DNA from: Gulosibacter macacae
GTDB taxonomy: Bacteria > Actinomycetota > Actinomycetes > Actinomycetales > Microbacteriaceae
Reading direction: 5' to 3'
Assembly (NCBI RefSeq): GCF_003865375.1
Contig: NZ_RQVS01000008.1
Location: forward strand, 1 to 64,000
DNA length: 64,000 nucleotides
Shown: positions 36,767-45,921 of the stretch, piece by piece
How the letters are laid out: each line of letters begins with the position of its first letter
Numbering within the stretch: the stretch's first letter is position 1
The notes under the pieces: model-generated
The model's database searches: none
What the model saw: the letters and a program-made list of their open reading frames with translations, nothing else
What the model was told of the DNA's origin: nothing
Position numbers and translations under genes: made by a program

Positions 36767-39055
36767 TCAGCTCTTGGTTGTGGTGGACGCCGTGTCGGTT
36801 GCCGACTCGAGCGACGGCTCATCGGTTGAAGTGGTCGATTGTGTCACTTCGGCGCGGATGCGTGCACGTCCCGCGGTGCGATTGCGTCGTCGAATGGTGC
36901 GGAAGACACCGAATCCGAAGAGCAAAACGACCGAGCCGACGAGCAGCCACATGATCACCGTTTCGATCTCGGCATTGATGTTCACTGCGATGCGGCCACT
37001 GGATGGGAGATCGACACCATCAGTGGTGGTGAGCGTCACCACCACCTGCGTGATGCCGTTGGCGATCGCCTCAACGGGCACCTGCGCCCGAGCATTCGTG
37101 TGCGGCTCGAGGGTGATCGTCGTGGGTTCGAGAATGTCGAGGTGTCCGGTGGTGGGATGCAGCGTCACCACCACGGTCACGCGGTAGTCCGATTCGTTCT
37201 CGATGAACACCGGGAGTGAGATCTGGTGACCGATGAGCTGCACTTCGCTGCCGTTGGCCACCGTGATCTTGGTGGGCGTACCGGTTGTGCGATCGAGGTA
37301 GCTCGCCGCCGCCGACTGCCAGTTTTGGGTCGACAGCGCCCAGGATGCGCTCGCGAGACGGATGAGCTCGACGCGCAATTGATCGACGGCGCCGGTCGCG
37401 TTGTCGAAGAGGTGTGCGTAGGTGACACCTACGGGCTCGGCGTCAAGCAGTGCCCGGTAGCGCTCGAGCTGCGATGCGGCCACCGCGCCGGGAAGGAGTT
37501 CGGCGGGAGGGCCGCCCTCGACGGCAGGAAGTTCGCTCAGTGTCGAAAGGCCGACCTGGTCGAGGGCGTCGAGGAGTGGGGCCACATTGGCCGGGTCATC
37601 GAGGGCAATGCGCGGCAGCGCGACCACGAGGTGGCAGTCAGTGGCGGTGTTACCCGTCGTCGTGGCCGCAACCATCGAGGTGAGCGTGGAGACGGCGTCA
37701 CTGCGCCCCAGCGCATCCTCGGCAAATACCGCATCGGCGGCGAGGTCAGTGAGCGTCGAATCAGTCACGAGGGCAGAGGTGCCGCCGACCTGAGCCACCG
37801 GCGCGCAACTCGGCGAACCGCTGAGCTGCGAACTCGCCACGACGATGCCTGATGGTGACCAGCTCGCCAGGGTCGGGAGGTCGGCGGCGGCGATCGTGCC
37901 GCGCAGTGGCCAGGCGAGACCATCGCGGGTGTAGTCAAACTCGGTGAGGTCGTTTACCGAGGGTGCGCCGGTCGTCTCACCCGGCGCAGTGCCTGTGGGC
38001 GTCGGAGGCGCGGTCGTAGCCGTGGCGCCGGGGTCGGCGCTCGCGGACGGCTCGGCGGAGGCGCTCTCGGTTGGGTCGGAGGTAAAGGCGTGCGCATCGC
38101 TCACGAAGTGGAACCCGGTGGGCACGAGTGGCTCACTCAACTCACTCTGGGTAAACAACGTCGGGTTCGCATCGGCGAAGGCGAGGGGAAACGAATCGTG
38201 CTCCGATTCAGTGAGTCGCACGAGCCAGTTGCGCGCTGAGGCTGGCGCATCGGTACCGAGCGCTCGAATTGAGGCGATGAGACGCGGATCGATCGCGAGG
38301 GTCACCAGGTGACCCTCAACCGCATCAAGCAATTGATCGAGTGCGCCGCCGTCTTGCGTGAGAGCTTCGAGTTCGCTCGCGGTGAGCAGGGTGTCGCTGC
38401 CGAGTGGGGCGACCACCGGCACGATCGTCGAGATCTTCGGGGCAGCCGCCGTGTCGCTCGTCCACACGACGGTCGTCTGGCCGCGCGCGGTGGTTTCGTC
38501 GTCGACGAGCCAGGATGCGTGCAACCCGTACGCGCCCACTGCGCTCGTCGGGGTGAACGGCAAGCTCGTTGCCGCGACCTCGAAGGGGATCTCGACGCGG
38601 CCACCGGCCGGAACCGCGGGAGTGGTGACTCGAATCAACTCGGTGCCGGACGCGGCCGCGCTCTGATCGGCCTGAGTGAGGGCCTGACGATTGGCGTAGG
38701 GCGCCTGCTCGACGGTGATTGCAACCGCGCCAGCGGCAACTTCTTGACTGGTTCGATTCGCGATGACGAGCGTGCCCTTGAGCGCGGCATTGCTCGTGAG
38801 TAGACCGCCGTCATCCGCAACGAGATCGACCGCAGTTTCGTTTGCCAGCGCATCCCCAAAACCCAGCACAGAAGGGCCGGTCGGAATGCCATTCGCCAGT
38901 GTGATCGGCGAGGCTGTGGCCGACGCTGGCGCGGCCGAATGCATCCCTCCGACGGTCGCCAGCGCGGCGAGCACGGCGAGCGCGCCCGCCCTGGTCGCAC
39001 GGCGCCGCAGGCTCAGGATGAACCGCGGCGCGCGCGGGCGCGACGCGTCGAACAT
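36767..39055 (-). CDS. DUF6049 family secreted, membrane-anchored protein
   Basis: The 762-residue protein has a signal peptide (basic RRRATRAG then a hydrophobic stretch to about residue 45), a long extracytoplasmic region with several beta-sandwich-like parts and a Thr/Pro/Ala/Ser-rich segment in the middle, and one C-terminal membrane helix (VIMWLLVGSVVLLFGFGVF) followed by a short cytoplasmic tail. The family sits between cca and murJ in actinobacteria and is of unknown function, presumably linked to envelope assembly. The start is ATG 39055; the frame is open further but crosses antisense into cca. Confidence 0.88.
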   Translation of the reverse strand: MFDASRPRAPRFILSLRRRATRAGALAVLAALATVGGMHSAAPASATASPITLANGIPTGPSVLGFGDALANETAVDLVADDGGLLTSNAALKGTLVIANRTSQEVAAGAVAITVEQAPYANRQALTQADQSAAASGTELIRVTTPAVPAGGRVEIPFEVAATSLPFTPTSAVGAYGLHASWLVDDETTARGQTTVVWTSDTAAAPKISTIVPVVAPLGSDTLLTASELEALTQDGGALDQLLDAVEGHLVTLAIDPRLIASIRALGTDAPASARNWLVRLTESEHDSFPLAFADANPTLFTQSELSEPLVPTGFHFVSDAHAFTSDPTESASAEPSASADPGATATTAPPTPTGTAPGETTGAPSVNDLTEFDYTRDGLAWPLRGTIAAADLPTLASWSPSGIVVASSQLSGSPSCAPVAQVGGTSALVTDSTLTDLAADAVFAEDALGRSDAVSTLTSMVAATTTGNTATDCHLVVALPRIALDDPANVAPLLDALDQVGLSTLSELPAVEGGPPAELLPGAVAASQLERYRALLDAEPVGVTYAHLFDNATGAVDQLRVELIRLASASWALSTQNWQSAAASYLDRTTGTPTKITVANGSEVQLIGHQISLPVFIENESDYRVTVVVTLHPTTGHLDILEPTTITLEPHTNARAQVPVEAIANGITQVVVTLTTTDGVDLPSSGRIAVNINAEIETVIMWLLVGSVVLLFGFGVFRTIRRRNRTAGRARIRAEVTQSTTSTDEPSLESATDTASTTTKS

Positions 39056-39091
39056 GCGGTTCAGTCTAGAGCGCCCTCGTAGAATGGCCGG

Positions 39092-40525
39092 ATGCAACAC
39101 GTGCAGACGGCGATGAACCGCCTGACCGAACTCGCGGCCTCCGAACCCGTGGCGACGCTCGCCGCGGCCTTCCGCGACGCTGGAGCTGAGCTCGCGCTCG
39201 TCGGTGGTCCCGTTCGCGACGCATTCCTCGGTAGGCCCGTGACCGACCTCGATTTCACGACGAATGCCCGCCCCGACCGCATCCTTGAAATCATTGCGCC
39301 GATCGCCGACACGCACTGGGACATCGGCCGCGAGTTCGGCACGATTGGTGCCCGTATCCACGGCGAGCAGGTCGAGATCACGACCTATCGCGCCGATAGC
39401 TACGACGGCGTGAGCCGCAAGCCCGTCGTGGAGTTCGGCGATTCCATCGAGGGTGACCTCAACCGCCGCGATTTCACCGTGAACGCCCTCGCGCTCTCGC
39501 TGCCCGAGCTTGAACTCGTCGACCCGACCGGTGGCTTCGATGACCTCCTCGAAGGCACGCTCCGCACGCCGATCGAACCCGAAGTCTCGTTTGGAGATGA
39601 CCCTCTGCGCATGCTCCGGGCCGTGCGCTTCACCTCGCAGCTTGGCTTTCACCTCGATCTCGCTTCGTTCGACGCGATCGTCGCGCTCGGCGGGCGGCTC
39701 GCAGATATCTCGGCCGAACGCATCCGGGATGAACTCACGAAGCTGCTGCTCACCGACAAGCCGCGCGCGGGTCTCGAACTGTTCGTCGAGACGGGCCTCG
39801 CCGAACTTGTTTTGCCAGAGCTCCCCGCATTGCAGCTTGAAACCGATGCGGCGCACCAGCACAAAGACGTCTATGAACACTCGATCAAGGTGCTCGAGAA
39901 CGCGATCGCGCTCGAAACTGAGCGACGCCCCGAGCATGCGCCCGACCTTGAGTTGCGGCTCGGTGCGCTCCTGCACGACATTGGCAAGCCCCGCACGCGC
40001 GCCTTTGCGCCGGGCGGTGCCGTCACCTTCCACGGCCACGATTGGGTCGGCGCGAAGATGACGCGCAAGCGTCTTACCGGCCTGCGCTTCGACAACGACA
40101 CCGTGAAGCATGTCGCGCGCCTGGTCGAATTGCACATGCGCCTCTACAACTACGCCGAAGCGGGCTGGACCGACTCGGCCGTGCGCCGTTTCACCCGCGA
40201 CGCCGGCGCGCAGCTTGAGCAATTGCTGCTGCTCATTCGCGCCGATATCACCACGCGCAACCGCCGGAAGTCGGATCGCCTGCAATTCGCCATTGACGAC
40301 CTCGAAGCGCGCATCGCAGAATTGCGCGAACGCGAAGAGATTGATGCGATTCGCCCCGACCTCGACGGCGAGGAGATTATGCGCATCCTAGAAATTGGCC
40401 CATCACGCGCCGTTGGTGAGGCGCGCGCATTCCTGCTCGAATTGCGCCTCGACGAGGGGCCGCTTGGCCCCGAAACCGCAAAGGCGCGCTTGCGCGAGTG
40501 GTGGGATGCCCGTGAGCGCGCCTAG
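39092..40525 (+). CDS. cca: CCA tRNA nucleotidyltransferase
   Basis: The 477-residue protein adds or repairs the 3' CCA of tRNAs. The class II polymerase head is present: VGGPVRDAFLGRPVTDLDFTT with catalytic DLD, RRDFTVNALAL, and DDPLRMLRAVRF. An HD domain follows (LLHDIGKPRT). Most tRNAs in this window lack an encoded CCA, so the gene should be essential. Only 36 bp separate it from the divergent DUF6049 gene; the Nudix gene often found between them in relatives is absent. It overlaps the downstream permease gene by about 20 bases. Confidence 0.95.
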   Translation: MQHVQTAMNRLTELAASEPVATLAAAFRDAGAELALVGGPVRDAFLGRPVTDLDFTTNARPDRILEIIAPIADTHWDIGREFGTIGARIHGEQVEITTYRADSYDGVSRKPVVEFGDSIEGDLNRRDFTVNALALSLPELELVDPTGGFDDLLEGTLRTPIEPEVSFGDDPLRMLRAVRFTSQLGFHLDLASFDAIVALGGRLADISAERIRDELTKLLLTDKPRAGLELFVETGLAELVLPELPALQLETDAAHQHKDVYEHSIKVLENAIALETERRPEHAPDLELRLGALLHDIGKPRTRAFAPGGAVTFHGHDWVGAKMTRKRLTGLRFDNDTVKHVARLVELHMRLYNYAEAGWTDSAVRRFTRDAGAQLEQLLLLIRADITTRNRRKSDRLQFAIDDLEARIAELREREEIDAIRPDLDGEEIMRILEIGPSRAVGEARAFLLELRLDEGPLGPETAKARLREWWDARERA

Positions 40526-41429
40526 TTTGCGCGCTGCGGTGGCGACCGCCAACACCAAGCACGCGGGTCTGCGTCGCCGCGAGACGCTCATGGCCTATGG
40601 CCTGCTCACCCCCATGCTCTTCGGTGTGGCCGCCTTCCTGCTCGTGCCGATTGTCGTGCTCATCGGCCTTTCATTCGCGGAGTGGGACATCCTGCGGCCC
40701 ATGCAGTGGGTCGGCTTCGACAATTGGGTCAAGTCGGCAACTGATCCTGCCGTCTGGCGTTCGCTCGGCGTGACGGCGCTCTTCGTCGTCCTCGTGGTGC
40801 CCGTGCAGGTCGCCGTCGGGCTCTGGCTCGCGACCATGCTCGTGCGCAACCTTCCGGGTTCGGCCGCAGTTCGCACCATCCTGGTGCTGCCCTGGGTCTG
40901 CGCCCCGGTTGTGCTCGGCATTGTTTGGCAATGGATCTTCAGCTACCAGGGCGTCATCAATACCCTTGCGGATGCGCGCATCCCGTGGCTCACGAGCGAA
41001 GCGACGGCGCTGCCGATCGTTGCGTTCGTACAGGCGTGGAGCCAGGTCGGGTACGTGTCACTCTTCTTTATGGCCGGGCTTTCGAACATCCCGGATGCGG
41101 TGGTCGAAGCCGCGCGCATCGACGGTGCCAGCGAGCGCCAGATCTTCTGGCGCATCAAGCTGCCGCTGCTCAAACCGACGATGTTCTTTGTGACCGTCAC
41201 CGGCATCATCGCGGCGTTCCAATCCTTCGATCTCGTCTATCGCCTCTCGCCGAACGGTGGGCCAGGTGGCACCACCGATCTCATTGCCGCGCGCATCTAT
41301 TCGCAGGCCATTCCGAACGCGAACGTGGGCGAGGCGGCTGTGCTTGCCCTCATCCTGTTCGCCACGCTCATCATCGTGACGCTCGTGCAGAACGCGTATT
41401 TCTCCAGGAGCACGACCTATGACCGCTAA
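40506..41429 (+). CDS. Carbohydrate ABC transporter permease (MalF/UgpA type)
   Basis: The 307-residue inner membrane permease has six main helices and the coupling EAA motif EAARIDGASERQIFWRIKLPLLKP (about residues 200-222). Its long cytoplasmic N-terminus precedes LMAYGLLTPMLFGVAAFLL. Start candidates are ATG 40506 and GTG 40512, both inside the 3' end of cca in another frame. It heads a three-gene sugar importer operon. Confidence 0.93.
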   Translation: MPVSAPSLRAAVATANTKHAGLRRRETLMAYGLLTPMLFGVAAFLLVPIVVLIGLSFAEWDILRPMQWVGFDNWVKSATDPAVWRSLGVTALFVVLVVPVQVAVGLWLATMLVRNLPGSAAVRTILVLPWVCAPVVLGIVWQWIFSYQGVINTLADARIPWLTSEATALPIVAFVQAWSQVGYVSLFFMAGLSNIPDAVVEAARIDGASERQIFWRIKLPLLKPTMFFVTVTGIIAAFQSFDLVYRLSPNGGPGGTTDLIAARIYSQAIPNANVGEAAVLALILFATLIIVTLVQNAYFSRSTTYDR

Positions 41430-42282
41430 GAACATGCGTGCGCAGCGCGTCGCTCCCGGGCAGCGGCAAAGTGCGGCGGGGGTGGTGGCCACCTACGCCG
41501 CGCTGCTGCTCGCAGCGCTCGTGACGCTCGTTCCGTTTGTGCTCGCAGTGATCACCGCGTTCACCCCGAAGCTGCAATTCGCGCGCGAAGGGCTCACGAT
41601 TCCCTCACCGCCAACGCTCGACAACTTTGCCGCGCTCGGCAATCTGCGCCTCGATTTCACGCAGGCGTTCTGGGTGACCGTCGCCGTGGTGATCGTGGTG
41701 TCGATCGGCCAGATTGTCTTTTCGATCACGGCGGCCTACGCCTTTGCGCGGATGCGCTTCCCGGGCCGTGAGGCACTGTTCTGGGTCGTGCTTGCGACCC
41801 TGATGGTGCCGCAGGCGGTGACGGTGATTCCGCTCTACGTCATGTTTGCCGGGATGGGGCTTCCCGGTACGTTCGAGGGACTCGTGTTGCCCTACCTCTT
41901 CGGCTCGTCGTACGCGGTGTTCCTCTTGCGGGAACAATTCCGCCAGATTTCCGAAGAGCTCATCGACGCGATGCGCATTGATGGCCAGGGCACGCTCGGC
42001 ATCCTCACTCGCCTGGTCGTGCCGCTGTCGCGGCCGACGCTAGTGACGCTGCTGCTCATCACCGTGGTAACGCACTGGAACAACTTCATGTGGCCGCTCA
42101 TGATCGGTCGTAACCGCATCCACGTGCTCACGACCGCGGCCGCTTCGCTGCAGGAGCAGTACTCGAACAACACGACGCTGGTGATGGCCGCGGCGGTGCT
42201 CGCGATGTTGCCGCTCATCGTGCTGTTCGTGATCTTCCAGCGCCAGATTGTGCGCTCGATTCGCATCACCGGCTTCCGCTAG
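41419..42282 (+). CDS. Carbohydrate ABC transporter permease (MalG/UgpE type)
   Basis: The 287-residue permease has the EAA loop as ELIDAMRIDGQGTLGILTRLVVPLSRPT (about residues 175-202) and six helices. It overlaps the first permease by 11 bases and should pair with it. No ATPase gene is present; sugar importers of this type often share a genome-wide MsiK/UgpC-like ATPase. Confidence 0.94.
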   Translation: MTAKNMRAQRVAPGQRQSAAGVVATYAALLLAALVTLVPFVLAVITAFTPKLQFAREGLTIPSPPTLDNFAALGNLRLDFTQAFWVTVAVVIVVSIGQIVFSITAAYAFARMRFPGREALFWVVLATLMVPQAVTVIPLYVMFAGMGLPGTFEGLVLPYLFGSSYAVFLLREQFRQISEELIDAMRIDGQGTLGILTRLVVPLSRPTLVTLLLITVVTHWNNFMWPLMIGRNRIHVLTTAAASLQEQYSNNTTLVMAAAVLAMLPLIVLFVIFQRQIVRSIRITGFR

Positions 42283-42331
42283 CACTTGTGCTGAGGCTCT
42301 CGAAGCACTTGTGCTCAGGCGCTCGAAGCAC
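42281..42331. repeat. Two tandem copies of the dispersed 21-bp palindrome
   Basis: Two copies, about 23 bp apart (42288-42308 and 42311-42331), of the imperfect palindrome GTGCTGAGG-CTCTCGAAGCAC start at the stop codon of the second permease. The remaining gap to 42464 shows GCATGCACGTGCATG, a perfect palindrome, at about 42332-42346, which could be a regulator site, and no gene. Confidence 0.8.
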
Positions 42332-42464
42332 GCATGCACGTGCATGAATACGGATGCACCCGGCGGAAACTTGGCTGACGTGGAACAATAGAGGCACATT
42401 CATGCGCCGTAATAAGTTGCGGGTGCACGTGAATTGATCGTTCCCTCAAGGAAGCAGGACCCTC

Positions 42465-43805
42465 ATGCAACTTCGCCGCCTCGCTACTGCCACCGCGGCC
42501 GGCCTGATCGCCGTTGCCGCGCTTGCCGGATGCGGCACTTCGAACACCCCGGACGCGACCGGCGACGGTGCCGTTTCAGGTGACATCACCCTGCGTCTGT
42601 GGGATGAGAAGGTGGCCGACTCGTACGAAACCTCGATTGCTGCCTTCGAAGAGGCCAACCCGGGCGTCAATGTTGAGCTCAACGTCGTGCCCTGGGCCGA
42701 CTACTTCACCACCCTGCGCCAGGAAGTTGGCACCGGCGCCGGTGACGACCTGTTCTGGCTCAATGGCGCCAACCTCAACGACTACGTCGAGGCCGGTTCG
42801 CTCCTCAACATTGACGAGACCCTCGGTGCGCAGGCGAAGAACGCTTGGACCCCCGCTGTGGTCTCGCAATACACCGTCGACGGTGTGCTCTATGGCGTAC
42901 CGCAGATCACCGACGGTGGCTCGGCGTTCTACGTCAATGAAGACCTGCTTGCCGCGGCCGGCGTGACCGCAGACGAGCTCTCGAACGCCACGTGGAGCAT
43001 CGACCCGGCGCAGGACACGCTGCTGCCGCTCCTGCAGAAGCTCACCGTCGACCAGAACGGCAACAACGCCGCCTCGCCTGAGTTCGACTCCACCAAGGTC
43101 GCGAGTTACGGCATCAATGTCGCGAACGAGATTCAGAACATCCAGCTCAACTTCATTGGCTCAAACGGTGGCACCTACCAGACCGCCGAAGGCGCTATGA
43201 CCTTCACCGAGCCGAAGACCGTTGAGGCCTACCAGTACATGGTTGACCTCATCAACAAGTATCACGTCGCCCCGCCCGCCGAGGCGAGCAACGAGAACGG
43301 CGACTACACGCGCGACGAGTTCATCAAGGGCAACATCGCCGTCTTTGAGTCGGGCACCTACAACCTCGCGAACGTGCACGAGGGTGCCGCGTTCCCGTGG
43401 AGCATCACCGAGATCGCAGCCGGTCCGGCAGGCAAGGTGACCACCGCCCCCGGCGTCATCGTTGCCGGCAACGCGAACACCAAGAACCCCGAGGCAGTCA
43501 AGGCGCTCCTCGAGTGGCTTGGCTCGACTGAGGGCAACCAGTTCATCGGTGCCACCGGCTCGGCGGTCCCCGCCGTGACCGAAGCGCGCGACGCGTACGA
43601 CACCTACTGGCAGGGCGAAAGCGTCGACACCGCGGCATTCTTCACGGTGCTCGAGGGCAACGAGCAGCTGCCGCCGGTGACCGGCACGAACTTCGGCGCA
43701 CAGTTTGAAGCGTTCACGCCGTCGCTCAACGAGGTCTTCCTCGGCAAGGTCGATGTCGCCACCGGCCTCAAGTCGGCCGAGGATGCGGCCGCCAAGGTCG
43801 GCTAA
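42465..43805 (+). CDS. Sugar ABC transporter substrate-binding lipoprotein
   Basis: The 446-residue cluster-B binding protein has a lipoprotein signal with lipobox LAGC (lipidated C23). The mature part reads TLRLWDEKVADSYETSIAAFEEANPGVNVELN and VPQITDGGSAFYVNEDLLAAAG, typical of family 1 extracellular sugar-binding proteins. It lies after the permeases, whereas the binding-protein gene is usually first. The 182-bp gap may hold a separate promoter, allowing the higher expression that binding proteins need. The sugar is not predictable. Confidence 0.95.
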   Translation: MQLRRLATATAAGLIAVAALAGCGTSNTPDATGDGAVSGDITLRLWDEKVADSYETSIAAFEEANPGVNVELNVVPWADYFTTLRQEVGTGAGDDLFWLNGANLNDYVEAGSLLNIDETLGAQAKNAWTPAVVSQYTVDGVLYGVPQITDGGSAFYVNEDLLAAAGVTADELSNATWSIDPAQDTLLPLLQKLTVDQNGNNAASPEFDSTKVASYGINVANEIQNIQLNFIGSNGGTYQTAEGAMTFTEPKTVEAYQYMVDLINKYHVAPPAEASNENGDYTRDEFIKGNIAVFESGTYNLANVHEGAAFPWSITEIAAGPAGKVTTAPGVIVAGNANTKNPEAVKALLEWLGSTEGNQFIGATGSAVPAVTEARDAYDTYWQGESVDTAAFFTVLEGNEQLPPVTGTNFGAQFEAFTPSLNEVFLGKVDVATGLKSAEDAAAKVG

Positions 43806-43814
43806 GGCGCCACA

Positions 43815-43880
43815 GCATCTGCACGAAAGGGGTTGGCCCCGGGAACGAGTTCCCGGGGCCAACCCCTTTCGTGCAGATGC
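43815..43880. terminator. Perfect 32-bp-arm hairpin between convergent genes
   Basis: Arms 43815-43846 and 43849-43880 are fully complementary with only a two-base centre (GA). The arm starts GCATCTGCACGAAAGGGG. It separates the converging binding-protein and DUF4190 genes and should stop transcription from both sides. Confidence 0.85.
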
Positions 43881-43889
43881 GACCGGGCG

Positions 43890-44726
43890 TCAGCTACCCA
43901 GTGCCAAGAACGGGATGAACATGCCGAAGAAGGCAAGGCCCGCGAACATCATCAGGAAGAGGACGATCGGCACGATCACGATGAGCACGCCATTGGCGAT
44001 CAAGCCAGCGATCGCGAGGCCGCGGTTGTTGCGGTACTGCTGACCCGTGACGCCGATGATGCCGAGCACGACACCGGCGAAGGGTGCGAGCCAACTGAAC
44101 CAGTTGAGCACCGGAATCATGCTGCCGAACACTGCGATCCCGGCCATGATGAGCGACCACAGGCCCATCTGGTTCATGCCTGAGCTCTGGGCCGGCGCCG
44201 AAGCTGCGTAACCACCCTGGTAGGGCGGCGCCTGCGGCGGCACGTAGCCGCCCTGGCCGCCACTGGGCGCGGGCACCAGGGCACCCGGCTGTGGGGCGCC
44301 GTAGGCAGGGTCGGTATAGGCAGGGGTGCCGAAGGTCTGCGCACCAGTCGACGGGGCATAGGGAGCGAAGGGAGCTTGCTGCGGTGCAGGTGCCGGTTGT
44401 GCATTCGGCCCGGCCACCTCAGCGAATGCCGCGGAGTCATAGGGGAGGGTAGCCTGCGGTGCCGGCTCACTGGCAGCGAGCGGTTCAAACGCTGGAGCGG
44501 GTTCGTCCGCCGGTGTCGCTTCGGGGGCGACGGCGGCAGCCTCGAGGGGTGGGACATCGGCAAAGGGCGAGACCTGTGCATCCTGCGCCGAAGTAGCCGT
44601 CAGGTCACCGAGCTCAACAGTCTGTTGCACATCGGCGAGCGGGGTGGTGGGGTGCGTGTCGACATGCGAGCGGAACGGCTTGCCAACCATTCCCTCGAGC
44701 GAAGCGTCGTCATTGCGATTGGACAC
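43890..44726 (-). CDS. DUF4190-like membrane protein with long disordered N-terminus
   Basis: The 278-residue protein has a Pro/Ala/Gln/Tyr-rich cytoplasmic N-terminus (residues 1-180) and two hydrophobic segments. The DUF4190-like part is WSLIMAGIAVFGSMIPVLNWFSWLAPFAGVVLGIIGVTGQ. Such proteins are frequent in actinobacteria and of unknown role. It shares its membrane domain type with the next gene upstream. Confidence 0.75.
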   Translation of the reverse strand: MSNRNDDASLEGMVGKPFRSHVDTHPTTPLADVQQTVELGDLTATSAQDAQVSPFADVPPLEAAAVAPEATPADEPAPAFEPLAASEPAPQATLPYDSAAFAEVAGPNAQPAPAPQQAPFAPYAPSTGAQTFGTPAYTDPAYGAPQPGALVPAPSGGQGGYVPPQAPPYQGGYAASAPAQSSGMNQMGLWSLIMAGIAVFGSMIPVLNWFSWLAPFAGVVLGIIGVTGQQYRNNRGLAIAGLIANGVLIVIVPIVLFLMMFAGLAFFGMFIPFLALGS

Positions 44727-44759
44727 GGCGTCGTTCCTTTCGATTGAAATCTGGTGAAG

Positions 44760-45260
44760 CTAGTTCTGCACCGACTCGGTCGGCATTGGCTCGGTGCTCG
44801 ACGTCGGGCCAGGGGTGTACTCAGGCGCGAGCGTCGGGGTGGACATCTCGTCGGGATCGGTGGCGTCAGGACCGAATTCGGTCTCCCAGTCGGATTCCCA
44901 TTGGGTCATGTTCTCTTCGATGCGCTGGTCAATGCGTTCGAAGACCTCGTTGTCCTGCGCCCAGCCGAAGAAGAAGAATGCGCCGGTGATCCAGGGAAGA
45001 ATCGCCGCAACGGCGAGCGCGAGGCCGCTGACGGCCGTACCAACGATGGCGAGGACGCGGCGACCGCGGTACTTCTGCAATGCCAGGCCCACGATGCCGA
45101 GGCCGATACCGACGACTGCGAACAAGAGACCGATCAGACCAATGAATGGCAACCAAGAGACCGCCAGGCCGGCAATACCGACGAGGAGGGCGGCAAGGCC
45201 GAAACCGTTGAACGAAGAGGTGGTGGGCTCGGGGGTGGACTGCGTGGAGTTGGTAGACAT
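44760..45260 (-). CDS. DUF4190-like small membrane protein
   Basis: The 166-residue protein has three hydrophobic segments (residues about 20-45, 46-70 and 75-100), with GIGLGIVGLALQKYRGRRVLAIVGTAVSGLAL the DUF4190-like part. A C-terminal acidic, Thr/Pro-rich tail follows. It lies 33 bp upstream of its likely operon partner. Function unknown. Confidence 0.75.
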   Translation of the reverse strand: MSTNSTQSTPEPTTSSFNGFGLAALLVGIAGLAVSWLPFIGLIGLLFAVVGIGLGIVGLALQKYRGRRVLAIVGTAVSGLALAVAAILPWITGAFFFFGWAQDNEVFERIDQRIEENMTQWESDWETEFGPDATDPDEMSTPTLAPEYTPGPTSSTEPMPTESVQN

Positions 45261-45460
45261 GTTGTGCTCCCTTCACTTCCATCCTCACACCCTGGCTTGG
45301 CAAGACAATGGCTCGATGGGTGGATGTGGGGCTATCCCCCGGATGGTCTCGAGCAGACCCCCACGGCAATCTGGGGCTGGTCGGGCGCGGATGCGGCTGG
45401 TACCCTTGGCAGGTTGCCGGTGCGCACCCTGCGCGCGGGCAACGATGCAACAACCCTCCT

Positions 45461-45479
45461 GCTGCAGACCGTCTGCAGC
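45461..45479 (+). promoter_or_regulatory. Candidate S6:S18 autoregulatory hairpin in the rpsF leader
   Basis: GCTGCAGA (45461-45468) and TCTGCAGC (45472-45479) pair perfectly around a CCG loop, 12 bases before the AAAGGAGG ribosome binding site of rpsF. A hairpin presenting CCG is the key feature of leaders bound by the S6:S18 complex in other bacteria. The assignment rests on position and loop only. Confidence 0.45.
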
Positions 45480-45508
45480 CGTTCTAGACCAAAGGAGGTG
45501 GGTTAATC

Positions 45509-45868
45509 GTGCATCAGTATGAGCTCATGGTGATCCTCGACCCCGAGATCGACGAGCGCACTGTCGCTCCGAGCCTCGACAAGTTCCTCAACGTTATCCG
45601 CACGGATGGCGGCACGATCGAGAACACGGACATCTGGGGCCGACGCAAGCTCGCGTACGAGATCAACAAGAAGAACGAGGGCATCTACGCCGTCGTCAAC
45701 TTCACGTCGACTCCGGCCACCGCGCAGGAACTCGACCGCCAGCTCAAGCTGTCGGAAGCAGTCATGCGCACCAAGGTGCTCCGCGCCGAAGAAGCTGTTG
45801 CCCGCGTGGGCAAGGCTGGCGCTGCCGAGACCACGGACGAGCCTGCGGCTGACGCCGCGGCTGAATAG
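45509..45868 (+). CDS. rpsF: 30S ribosomal protein S6
   Basis: The 119-residue protein starts [18 protein letters not shown] and has [23 protein letters not shown], a standard S6, with an Ala/Glu-rich tail. The GTG start at 45509 follows a strong AAAGGAGG. It heads the rpsF-ssb-rpsR-rplI operon. Confidence 0.97.
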   Translation: MHQYELMVILDPEIDERTVAPSLDKFLNVIRTDGGTIENTDIWGRRKLAYEINKKNEGIYAVVNFTSTPATAQELDRQLKLSEAVMRTKVLRAEEAVARVGKAGAAETTDEPAADAAAE

Positions 45869-45921
45869 TCCGCATCCGGTACCCGTCGAATTTAGATAGT
45901 TAGTAGCGAACAGGGAGCGAC

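Noticed and set aside
36767-40285. 1172-codon minus-strand frame
   Set aside because: Only its last 762 codons are the DUF6049 protein; the upstream part is antisense to cca and precedes the true signal peptide start at 39055.
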